From: Syntrophomonas sp. UBA5314
GTDB lineage: Bacteria; Bacillota; Syntrophomonadia; Syntrophomonadales; Syntrophomonadaceae
Direction of reading: 5' to 3'
DNA length: 8,818 nucleotides
NCBI GenBank assembly: GCA_002410325.1
Contig: DHRK01000035.1
Coordinates: forward strand, 78,641-87,458
The position numbers and the translations under genes were made by a program. Below are positions 1 through 5,432 of this stretch, piece after piece (the first letter of the stretch is position 1; each line of letters starts with the position of its first letter). The notes below the pieces were generated by a model that was given only the letters and a program-made list of their open reading frames with translations, was not told where the DNA came from and searched no databases.

Positions 1-270
1 CGTCAATCGCAATACGTCCAGTATTACCCATTCCTTGACGCCCACGGACGGGCTAATGCGGCGACGTTCATGGACGAACTAGTGCAGCGGTGGCAGGATG
101 CCAAAGAGCTGCCGGTGCCAGGAGGCAAGGAGCCGTCCGCCTTGTCCTTCAAAAAAATCTGCTCCAACTTATATACACAATATACTGAACCTTGTACTAG
201 CAACCTGCCGTTCTTCGGGCTCTCATTCCTTGGACCTGCCTTCGAATTCATACTAAGTTCAATTGATTAA
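1..270 (+). CDS. C-terminal part of an unrecognised protein (5' end outside window)
   Basis: The frame is open from the first base and ends with TAA at 268-270, so this is probably the last 89 codons of a gene that begins to the left. The first 50 or so residues look like real protein, with segments such as QYYPFLDAHGRAN and FMDELVQRWQDAKELP, and the codons are GC-rich like those of the neighbouring genes. After about codon 55 (near base 165) the composition turns AT-rich and hydrophobic, and the peptide looks less natural. The original ending may have been replaced by a frameshift or a recombination junction. An ATG at 70 could start a 66-residue product, but no ribosome site precedes it. 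I do not recognise the family and assign no function. Confidence 0.4.
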   Translation, partial: RQSQYVQYYPFLDAHGRANAATFMDELVQRWQDAKELPVPGGKEPSALSFKKICSNLYTQYTEPCTSNLPFFGLSFLGPAFEFILSSID

Positions 271-286
271 TGATAATATGTATAAT
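258..286 (+). promoter_or_regulatory. Possible sigma-A promoter of the MFS transporter gene
   Basis: A perfect -10 box TATAAT (281-286) lies 17 bases after a weak -35 candidate TTCAAT (258-263). It sits about 50 bases upstream of the ATG at 335, and the -35 overlaps the last codons of the upstream frame. The -10 is convincing and the -35 is poor, so this is a moderate call. Confidence 0.4.
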
Positions 287-334
287 GAATGGTCTACTGA
301 AAGCAGATTTTATACGTCCATTTGAGGTTTTATT

Positions 335-1723
335 ATGAAAATGGCATTTAAGTGGCAAACCCTGATAATAGTCTGTGCCGGCATATTTATGTCCACCCTG
401 GACGGTAGCATATTAAATATCGCCAATCCTACCATAGCTGAATTCTACGGCGTTTCCATGCAGAATGTGCAGTGGGTTGTCACCTCCTATATGCTGGTCA
501 TCTCCTCCACCCTTCTGCTGCTGGGCAAACTGGGCGACCGGATGGGAAATTACCTTATTTACCGGTGGGGATTCCTGGTATTTGCAGTGGGTTCACTGCT
601 CTGTGCCATCGCCCCCGGGCTTTACTTCCTGGTTGCCGCCCGCTGCTTCCAAGCTATTGGAGCCAGCATGCTGATGGCCACCGGAGTCGGGATTGTATCA
701 AATACCTTCCCTTTTGAAGAAAGAGGCAAGGCTTTAGGCATTACCGGCGGCGTGGTCGGATTGGGCAACATGGTCGGCCCCAGCCTGGGCGGATTTCTGG
801 TAGGCAGCTTTTCCTGGCCGGTTATCTTCCTCATCAATATTCCCATCGGGCTCCTGGCCTTTATCGGCTCTTATCGCTACCTGGCTCCCCAGGAAACAGA
901 AACCGATGCTTCCGGTCATGATAAAACCGGCAACATGCTCTTTGCCCTGGGAATATTCGCTTTGATTTTATCCCTTTCCCTGGCCGACGGTATAAAGCTC
1001 CCGCTCCTGCTGGCCGGCATCGGGCTGCTGTTATTGTTTTATTTTTATGAGCGCCGGGCGGCCAATCCTATGCTCGACTTCAGCCTCTTTCACAACCAGC
1101 TGTTCGTTGTCGGCAACGCGTTGGCCTTTGCCACCTACATGGCTCAGACCGCGGTTTTCTTCATCCTGCCCTTCTACCTGGAAAACGTAACCAATTTTAC
1201 TCCGGCCTGGACCGGTTTGCTCCTGACCATCCCGCCGGTGGTGCAGGTGGTGGCGGCTCCCCTGGCGGGAAGCCTTTCCGACCGACTGGGGCCGTCCCAT
1301 TTAACATCCATAGCCTTTGCCCTGATGAGCTGCGGCTTCTGGCTGCTCTCTACCCTGGGCACGACCCTTAATCTGCCCCGGATTATCATCGGCTTGATTG
1401 TTTATGGCGTGGGGGTGGCCAGCTTTGGCTCCCCCAACAGCAGTTCCGTCATGGGCTCCATCCCCCGGCAAAAAGCCGGATATACCGGCGGATTCATGGC
1501 AACTGTGCGCAATCTGGGATTTGCCATGGGTATAGCCATCTGGGTAAGCCTATTTTCTTTTATCCTGAACCGCTCGCAGCTCTTTCTGCCCTTTGCCGAA
1601 TCCTATGCCCGGGCCACCCACTGGGTTTACCTGTGCGCCGCCTGTGTCATACTCTCCGGTCTGTTGCTCTCTTTACTGACCGGCAGCATCAGACAGAACC
1701 ACAACAACCATCTAGGAACTTAG
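335..1723 (+). CDS. MFS multidrug:H+ antiporter, DHA2 (EmrB/QacA) family
   Basis: This 462-residue membrane protein has the length and hydrophobic pattern of the 14-helix DHA2 family. These proton antiporters export drugs or other toxic organic compounds across the cytoplasmic membrane. Visible motifs are the acidic helix-1 motif STLDGSILNIANP with Asp23, motif A GKLGDRMG at 64-71, motif B around RCFQAIGAS from Arg103, and the antiporter motif C ending in GPSLGG at 148-153. A second motif-A-like loop, GSLSDRLG, marks the later half. The start ATG at 335 is preceded by GAGG at 324-327 with 7 bases between; an in-frame ATG at 341 is less well placed. It has no gene partner on its strand, and a separate tRNA unit follows 54 bases later. 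The substrate cannot be told from sequence; other DHA2 exporters are equally possible. Confidence 0.88.
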   Translation: MKMAFKWQTLIIVCAGIFMSTLDGSILNIANPTIAEFYGVSMQNVQWVVTSYMLVISSTLLLLGKLGDRMGNYLIYRWGFLVFAVGSLLCAIAPGLYFLVAARCFQAIGASMLMATGVGIVSNTFPFEERGKALGITGGVVGLGNMVGPSLGGFLVGSFSWPVIFLINIPIGLLAFIGSYRYLAPQETETDASGHDKTGNMLFALGIFALILSLSLADGIKLPLLLAGIGLLLLFYFYERRAANPMLDFSLFHNQLFVVGNALAFATYMAQTAVFFILPFYLENVTNFTPAWTGLLLTIPPVVQVVAAPLAGSLSDRLGPSHLTSIAFALMSCGFWLLSTLGTTLNLPRIIIGLIVYGVGVASFGSPNSSSVMGSIPRQKAGYTGGFMATVRNLGFAMGIAIWVSLFSFILNRSQLFLPFAESYARATHWVYLCAACVILSGLLLSLLTGSIRQNHNNHLGT

Positions 1724-1734
1724 CTCCCACGCCT

Positions 1735-1763
1735 TTGACCTCTATAAAGGATTCTGTTATAAT
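1735..1763 (+). promoter_or_regulatory. Sigma-A promoter of the tRNA-Arg gene
   Basis: The -35 box TTGACC (1735-1740) and perfect -10 box TATAAT (1758-1763) are separated by exactly 17 bases. Transcription would start near 1770, giving only about an 8-base 5' leader before the tRNA. This is the best promoter in the window and fits a stable RNA gene. Confidence 0.85.
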
Positions 1764-1777
1764 CAGTAATGCAGTGC

Positions 1778-1852
1778 GCGCCCGTAGCTCAGTGGATAGA
1801 GCACCGGCCTCCGGAGCCGGGAGCGGAGGTTCGATTCCTCTCGGGCGTACCA
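1778..1852 (+). tRNA. tRNA-Arg, anticodon CCG
   Basis: The 75-base sequence folds into a full cloverleaf. The 7-bp acceptor stem is GCGCCCG with CGGGCGT (pair 1-72 is G-U). The D stem GCTC/GAGC has an 8-base loop containing GG, and the anticodon stem is CCGGC/GCCGG. The anticodon CCG lies at 1811-1813 in loop CTCCGGA. A 4-base variable loop GAGC follows, then T stem GGAGG/CCTCT with loop TTCGATT. The discriminator is A (1849) and the CCA end is encoded (1850-1852). It reads the arginine codon CGG. Its own promoter lies just upstream and a hairpin terminator just downstream, so it is a single-gene transcription unit. Confidence 0.97.
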
Positions 1853-1863
1853 TACGATAAATC

Positions 1864-1897
1864 GGCACTTTCAAGATTCTTGGAAGTGCCTTTTCTC
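1864..1897 (+). terminator. Rho-independent terminator of the tRNA-Arg unit
   Basis: A 12-bp stem, GGCACTTTCAAG paired with CTTGGAAGTGCC and containing one T-G pair, closes a 3-base ATT loop. It is followed at once by TTTTCT. It begins 12 bases after the tRNA CCA end. Confidence 0.88.
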
Positions 1898-1901
1898 ATG
1901 T

Positions 1902-2392
1902 TTGACAGCAGTAGTGACAGCAGTGACATGCCCCCTTAATAAATGCAAGCAAAGCTCTAACCTGCCATGCAACGCTTATCTCGATAGCTTGGTTCAAGAT
2001 TTCCGGCTGACCCAAATAGTAAATATGGATGAAGAGACCTATCAAAAACGGGTAAGACCCCTAGTATATAACTACTTTAATAAACGCCAGTTGCTGCAGC
2101 GTAATGCCGCTATAGCCCTTGGCAATCTTAATGAACCTTCAAGCGTCAATGACCTGGAACTATCGATTCAAAATGAAGCGGAGATGGTCCGGGCTTACAG
2201 CGCCTGGGCACTTGGCCAAATTGGCGGAAAAACCCCTGTCAAAGAAACCTGCGCTTCAGCCGTTAATTCCGCTGATTGGAATACGCAAAAAGGCTCAGAG
2301 AGCGGGCCGAGCAAATCCTGGAGCAGGCATTGCTTAAAGAAAAATCTGCATGGGTTATAGAAGAAATCCGCGCGGTGTTCTCTTGCTTTTAG
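1902..2392 (+). pseudogene. queG: Decayed C-terminal fragment of a queG-like epoxyqueuosine reductase
   Basis: QueG reduces epoxyqueuosine to queuosine in tRNA wobble positions. It is about 350-380 residues long, with a cobalamin/4Fe-4S catalytic part followed by C-terminal HEAT repeats. Only the end is present here. The frame from 1902 carries TCPLNK, resembling the CPWN that ends the family's last Fe-S motif. Then come NMDEETYQKRVRPL, LLQRNAAIALGNL and VRAYSAWALGQIGG, a typical QueG HEAT-repeat end. After about base 2240 that frame turns into non-natural sequence and stops at 2360. The expected helical ending (RERAEQILEQALLKEKSAWV, then IEEIRA) lies in another frame and ends with TAG at 2390-2392, so at least one frameshift has occurred. 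There is no ribosome site, the first Fe-S cysteines are gone, and a terminator directly precedes it. It is non-functional as QueG. Another HEAT-repeat Fe-S protein is a less likely parent. Confidence 0.72.
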
Positions 2393-2487
2393 GAAAATCA
2401 ATTAGAGATATATAATTTATTATTATACTTAAACACCCCACAAGGAATTATAGGTATTATTCTAGAAAGGTATGTTGAACATAGTGT

Positions 2488-2496
2488 GGAGGGTGA
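2488..2496 (+). promoter_or_regulatory. Ribosome binding site that sets the start of the C_GCAxxG_C_C gene
   Basis: GGAGGGTGA at 2488-2496 is a near-perfect Shine-Dalgarno sequence, with GGAGG ending 8 bases before the ATG at 2501. An in-frame GTG at 2486 overlaps this site and cannot be the start that uses it, so the ATG is preferred. Confidence 0.85.
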
Positions 2497-2500
2497 CCAT

Positions 2501-2956
2501 ATGGATTTCAATCAAAGAGAAGAAACAATTATCAAAGAAGCAAAAGAACGGGCAGAAGGTTTATATAGAGACGGCGATTATCTCTGTTCTGAGGCAGTCT
2601 TTACGGTGGTGAATGATTATCTGGGCCGGCCTATTCCGGCAGAAGCAGTAAGACTTGCATCCGGCTTCCCAGTGGGTATGGGAACGGCCGGTTGTGCCTG
2701 CGGAGCTCTTTCCGGAGGAGTAATGGCTCTGGGCCTTAAATTCGGGCGCACCGAACCAAAAGCTGAAATGCCCGACATGTTCAGGGTCTCCAAAGAACTG
2801 CACGACGAGTTCAAGAAGCAATTTCGCAGCGCCTGCTGCCGTGTACTGATAAAGAAATTCGAATTCGGCGGTCCCGAACACCTGACCCAGTGTATTCATA
2901 TTACCGGGCAAGTTGCCGAGATGGTCATGAAAAAAATCCTGCTCGCGGAAAGATAA
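2501..2956 (+). CDS. C_GCAxxG_C_C family putative redox protein
   Basis: The 151-residue product matches the C_GCAxxG_C_C family of small cysteine-rich proteins found mainly in anaerobes. These are thought to be redox-active; no reaction is established. The conserved cysteines are all visible: Cys29 in YLCSEAV, Cys67 in the CGALSG motif (67-72), Cys112/Cys113 in SACCRVL, and Cys131 in TQCIHITG. Cys65 is an extra one. There is no signal peptide or membrane segment, so it is probably cytosolic. Members often sit near metalloid or sulfur transport genes. Here the gene is isolated and converges on an ArsR-family repressor, with only 54 bases between the two stop codons. The upstream 100 bases are AT-rich (TATAAT at 2411-2416) but lack a good -35 box. 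Confidence 0.88.
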   Translation: MDFNQREETIIKEAKERAEGLYRDGDYLCSEAVFTVVNDYLGRPIPAEAVRLASGFPVGMGTAGCACGALSGGVMALGLKFGRTEPKAEMPDMFRVSKELHDEFKKQFRSACCRVLIKKFEFGGPEHLTQCIHITGQVAEMVMKKILLAER

Positions 2957-3010
2957 CAGATAATCCAATAATTTTCTCATTTAGCCGGGCAAAATGCCTT
3001 TACTCCGTGG

Positions 3011-3346
3011 TCAACCCGGTTGCTCGCATTTTTTCATTTCGGCAATCCCTTTGCATATGCACGTTTCTTGCTCGGTGGTGATGCAATCCAAAAAATCTTT
3101 TACCGAAGAAACCCTTTCCAGATTGATACGATATTTCATCCAGGCCCCGTCGCGTCTGCCATCAATGAGACCGCTTTCGGTTAAGACTTTCATATGGTAA
3201 GACAGAGTAGGCTGCGTAATGTGAAAAAATTCAAGGATATCATAAGCACACATCTCGCCGCAGGAAAGCATCTCAATGATTTTTAATCTGGTTTCATCGA
3301 ATAACGCCTTAAATACCGGCACATATTCAGCATGCACATACTTCAT
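3011..3346 (-). CDS. ArsR/SmtB-family transcriptional repressor
   Basis: This 111-residue winged-helix protein has the family core FDETRLKIIEMLSC (16-29), then the metal-site/recognition region GEMCAYDIL (30-38) and ITQPTLSYHMKVL (43-55), followed by the beta-wing. It should repress by binding dyads near its own promoter and release DNA when metalloid or metal binds. Usual relatives read SCGEMCACD; here the last Cys is Tyr35, leaving Cys29 and Cys33. The C-terminal tail carries Cys88, Cys96, Cys98 and Cys107, which may supply further ligands. ATG at 3344-3346 is preceded on its strand by GAGGAG (plus 3355-3360) with 8 bases between. Strong inverted repeats lie just upstream. It is transcribed away from the broken ABC gene and toward the C_GCAxxG_C_C gene. 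Its targets and inducer are uncertain: As(III), Sb(III) or another thiophilic metal. Confidence 0.9.
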   Translation of the reverse strand: MKYVHAEYVPVFKALFDETRLKIIEMLSCGEMCAYDILEFFHITQPTLSYHMKVLTESGLIDGRRDGAWMKYRINLERVSSVKDFLDCITTEQETCICKGIAEMKKCEQPG

Positions 3347-3360
3347 GTTTTGAGCTCCTC

Positions 3361-3406
3361 ATATCTAAATATTTCTATAGATATAGAAATTCTATCGAAT
3401 TATAGA
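3361..3406 (-). promoter_or_regulatory. Probable ArsR operator: overlapping dyads upstream of the minus-strand arsR
   Basis: Three symmetric elements are packed into 46 bases just upstream of the repressor start. A perfect 9-bp hyphenated dyad, ATTTCTATA-GA-TATAGAAAT, spans 3371-3390. TCTAT-CGAATT-ATAGA spans 3391-3406. ATATCTA (3361-3367) pairs with TAGATAT (3378-3384). AT-rich dyads of this type are the usual binding sites of ArsR/SmtB proteins. A minus-strand TATAAT (plus 3399-3404) lies inside the second dyad, without a good -35. The right end overlaps the last codon and stop of the ABC remnant. Confidence 0.65.
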
Positions 3407-3933
3407 TAATAGCTTATATCCTCTTTGCCGGCAAAATGCAGGGTTTCAAGAATTTTTGAACGTAGTCTGAAAAAATCGGGATGGTTTCTAGCTCTTGGCT
3501 TGCCCATGGGAACATCGATGATTTCTTGTATTTTTCCAGGCCTGGGCGTCATAATTACAATGCGGTCGCTCATATATATGGCTTCGTCCACGTCATGGGT
3601 CACAAGCACTACGGTAGTTTTTCTTTCTTGCCATATGCGCAGAATCTCATCCTGCATCTGCATGCGCGTAAAGGCATCCAATGCCCCAAGCGGCTCGTCC
3701 ATGAGCAGCACCCGGGGATGATTGACAAGGGCTCTGGCCAAGGCCGCTCTTTGCGCCATGCCGCCGGATAGATGACGAGGATACGATTTTTCAAATCCCG
3801 AAAGGCCGACTAGTTTAATATATCCCGGTTTTATATCCAGGTTTATGTTCTGTAGAGCGACAACCTCGTTATCGGACGCTTCCCCGAAAACTCTTCCCAC
3901 GTTCTTAATTTCTATGGCGCCGCCGATTGTATT
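3400..3933 (-). pseudogene. ABC transporter ATPase remnant (SsuB/TauB/NrtD type) lacking Walker A
   Basis: The family powers uptake of sulfonates, nitrate or similar anions and is usually about 250-260 residues. The frame (last upstream stop at plus 3934-3936) gives IEIKNVGRVFG, then VVALQNINLDIKPG, then jumps at plus 3822/3823 straight to YIKLVGLSGFEKSYPRHLSGG. The segment normally between them is missing: the Walker A P-loop, the Q-loop and the following helices, roughly 75-80 residues. The deletion keeps the frame. Later parts are intact: signature LSGGMAQR, Walker B RVLLMDEPLGALD, H-loop THDVDEA, and a normal C-terminus ending at 3400. The only start is a GTG at 3898-3900 inside the conserved N-terminal strand, without a ribosome site; the codon before GluIle is ATA, perhaps a mutated start. 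Without Walker A it cannot bind ATP normally. No permease or binding-protein gene is present. Confidence 0.85.
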
Positions 3934-3980
3934 TTAGTTGGATTTCGGGTGTAATTGGTATTGCATGTCAGGAAACAAGG

Positions 3981-4012
3981 CAAAAGAAAAGAACAACCAT
4001 TGGCTGGTTGCT
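3981..4012 (-). terminator. Rho-independent terminator of the minus-strand arsC
   Basis: Read on the minus strand, an 8-bp stem (AGCAACCA with TGGTTGTT, plus 3992-3999 and 4005-4012) with a 5-base loop is followed by CTTTTCTTTTG. It lies about 80 bases after the arsC stop, with no gene between. Confidence 0.72.
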
Positions 4013-4093
4013 CATCGATCAGTTCTCTGGAGGTAATATTCTCCTCAATGAACGGCAAATTGATATCAGAAGAGGCACTGCCGCTTTTTAAAC

Positions 4094-4510
4094 TTACTTC
4101 CCAAATTGCTCTATAATCCAGGTTTTTATCTCATCCCGAACCCCGGCAAATGAAGCAAGTATTTCTTCTTCGCCACCTTCGCTGGAGGCGCTGCTGAAAC
4201 TGTGGTGTAAGACATTTCGCCCCGAAAAATAAGGGCAGGTTTCCTTGGCTACGTCGCAAACAGTAACCACGTAATCGAATTCCGTGTCCATAAACTCATC
4301 AATGCTTTTGGAGCGATGAGATGACATATCCACTCCCAATTGTTCCATCACTTTGACCGCGTAAGGATTCACCTGGGATGGAATGACCCCGGCGCTATAT
4401 GACTCATATCGCTCTGGATAGAGCATTCGCAATAGGGCTTCCGCCATCTGTGAACGCCCTGAGTTCTGGTTGCATATAAAGAGGACTTTTTGTTTGGTTT
4501 GGTTAGACAT
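4094..4510 (-). CDS. arsC: Arsenate reductase, thioredoxin-coupled low-molecular-weight phosphatase type
   Basis: The 138-residue protein should reduce arsenate to arsenite in the cytosol, using a catalytic Cys plus a Cys relay recycled by thioredoxin. The P-loop C-NQNSG-R (Cys13 to Arg19) opens the protein in the context CNQNSGRSQMAEA. The shuttle pair Cys85-X6-Cys92 lies in TVCDVAKETCPYF. Length matches the pI258/B. subtilis ArsC type (about 130-140). One oddity: where relatives carry a D/E-D-P loop supplying the general-acid Asp, this protein reads HHSFSSASSEGG (102-113), with Ser-Ser-Ala at 106-108. The start ATG (plus 4508-4510) follows GGAGGT (plus 4516-4521) at 5 bases. A longer open frame to 4582 has no ribosome site and runs into the promoter region. 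The gene is divergent from the arsRDA-acr3 operon, sharing its control region. An LMW protein-tyrosine phosphatase is the alternative, less likely given the CX6C pair. Confidence 0.88.
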   Translation of the reverse strand: MSNQTKQKVLFICNQNSGRSQMAEALLRMLYPERYESYSAGVIPSQVNPYAVKVMEQLGVDMSSHRSKSIDEFMDTEFDYVVTVCDVAKETCPYFSGRNVLHHSFSSASSEGGEEEILASFAGVRDEIKTWIIEQFGK

Positions 4511-4553
4511 TGTAAACCTCCAGCAACATATTTTTAAAGATGGCCAACTGCTC

Positions 4554-4582
4554 TTGCCATGTTTATAATATAAGTATATCAT
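4554..4582 (+). promoter_or_regulatory. Sigma-A promoter of the arsR-arsD-arsA-acr3 operon
   Basis: TTGCCA (4554-4559) and TATCAT (4577-4582), each one mismatch from consensus, are spaced 17 bases apart. The start would be near 4589, about 30 bases before the arsR ATG. Another TATAAT at 4564-4569 lacks a matching -35. The divergent arsC promoter must lie in the same 108-base interval, but I cannot place it firmly. Confidence 0.6.
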
Positions 4583-4601
4583 TATATAAATCTAAGTATA
4601 T
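4571..4601. repeat. Two TAAGTATAT boxes 22 bp apart, probable ArsR operator
   Basis: TAAGTATAT occurs at 4571-4579, overlapping the -10 box, and again at 4593-4601, between the start site and the ribosome site. The 22-base period is about two helical turns, so both boxes face the same side of the DNA. An inverted pair TATAAT-N11-ATTATA (4564-4586) overlaps the first box. The position suits repression of both divergent promoters by the adjacent ArsR. Confidence 0.55.
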
Positions 4602-4618
4602 ATTAAGGAGAAAATAAT

Positions 4619-5017
4619 ATGATTTATCACACCAGCTTATTATTTAAAGCGCTCGGCGAACCAACCCGGCTCAAGATCATGAAATTTTTGTTTATGCATG
4701 AACTATGCATCTGCGAACTGGTTGCCATCCTGGATATGAGCCAGCCTCGCATATCACAGCATATGAAGGTTTTAAAGCAGGCCGGTTTGGTAAAAGAACG
4801 CAAAGTCAAACAGAAATCCTACTTCAGCATCAATCAGACAGTATTGAGTGGTGAGATAATAGGCCCCTGGGCTGCTTTCTTGGAGCACCCCCTTGACAGC
4901 ATCCCCGAATTGGCCGAAGAAAATCAGAGATATCTGCAATTAGAAAGCAATGAAGCAGTCCAGGCTTGCAAAAACGGCTGCGGGATTGAACCATCAGAAA
5001 ACAAACAAATAGTTTAG
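4619..5017 (+). CDS. arsR: ArsR arsenical-responsive repressor of the ars operon
   Basis: This 132-residue winged-helix repressor senses As(III)/Sb(III) and blocks transcription of its own operon until inducer binds. The core FKALGEPTRLKIMKFL (9-24) is followed by HELCICELVAIL (27-38), whose Cys30 and Cys32 form the classical ELCVCDL inducer site. The recognition helix SQPRISQHMKVLKQAGLV (41-58) comes next. The C-terminal tail has two further cysteines (QACKNGCG) that may add ligands. ATG at 4619 is preceded by AAGGAG (4605-4610) with 8 bases between. It is the first gene of the plus-strand ars operon; arsD follows after 52 bases. It shares little with the minus-strand ArsR at 3011-3346 beyond the family fold, so the two likely have separate operators. 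Confidence 0.93.
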   Translation: MIYHTSLLFKALGEPTRLKIMKFLFMHELCICELVAILDMSQPRISQHMKVLKQAGLVKERKVKQKSYFSINQTVLSGEIIGPWAAFLEHPLDSIPELAEENQRYLQLESNEAVQACKNGCGIEPSENKQIV

Positions 5018-5069
5018 AAGGAAGCCTTGAATTGGGAATGTTGAAAATTAAAAGAGGAAGGGATTTACT

Positions 5070-5378
5070 ATGCGAAAGATTGAGATTTTCGACCCGGCCA
5101 TGTGCTGTGCGACCGGTGTATGCGGCCCGGCAATCGATCCTGAACTGCTGCGAATAGCTGTGGCTATTGACAATCTTAAAGAAAAAGGCGTGGATATCAG
5201 CCGTCACGGGCTTTCCAATGAGCCTATGGAGTTTATTAAAAACCAGGTGATCAACGACCTTCTGCAAAAAGAAGGAGCTGAAATCCTGCCAGTCACCCTT
5301 CTTGACGGGCAGGTAGCCAAAACTAAAGGATATCCCACCAATCAGGAGTTCTCAGATTGGTTGGGAATTCCGGTATAA
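5070..5378 (+). CDS. arsD: ArsD arsenic metallochaperone
   Basis: ArsD carries As(III)/Sb(III) to the ArsA ATPase, raising its affinity for metalloid; it also acts as a weak repressor in some operons. The 102-residue protein begins with the standard strand KIEIFDPAMCCATGVCG. This contains Cys12, Cys13 and Cys18, the three cysteines that bind metalloid and contact ArsA. The C-terminal vicinal Cys pairs of the E. coli plasmid R773 protein (120 residues) are absent, as in many shorter ArsD proteins that keep chaperone function. ATG at 5070 follows the purine-rich GAGGAAGGG (5054-5062). It sits between arsR (52 bases away) and arsA (54 bases away) in one operon. Confidence 0.95.
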   Translation: MRKIEIFDPAMCCATGVCGPAIDPELLRIAVAIDNLKEKGVDISRHGLSNEPMEFIKNQVINDLLQKEGAEILPVTLLDGQVAKTKGYPTNQEFSDWLGIPV

Positions 5379-5432
5379 TCCGCAATCTAACTTGATCTAT
5401 TTTAGAAAATTTAAAGTTAAGAGGGTAGATTA

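Noticed and set aside
1633..1860. Plus-strand open frame running across the tRNA-Arg gene
   Set aside because: It overlaps the end of the antiporter gene, a consensus promoter and a complete tRNA, and has no ribosome site.
2561..2980. Minus-strand open frame of 139 codons across the C_GCAxxG_C_C gene
   Set aside because: It is antisense to a family-matching gene with a strong ribosome site and has no start signal of its own.
3912..4088. Minus-strand open stretch of about 59 codons between arsC and the ABC remnant
   Set aside because: It has no start codon with a ribosome site, includes the arsC terminator hairpin, and its translation resembles nothing I know. It is treated as intergenic.
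4511..4582. N-terminal extension of arsC by 24 codons
   Set aside because: The upstream ATG lacks a ribosome site and lies within the divergent promoter/operator region. The extra residues do not resemble ArsC, while the ATG at 4508-4510 has GGAGGT in front.
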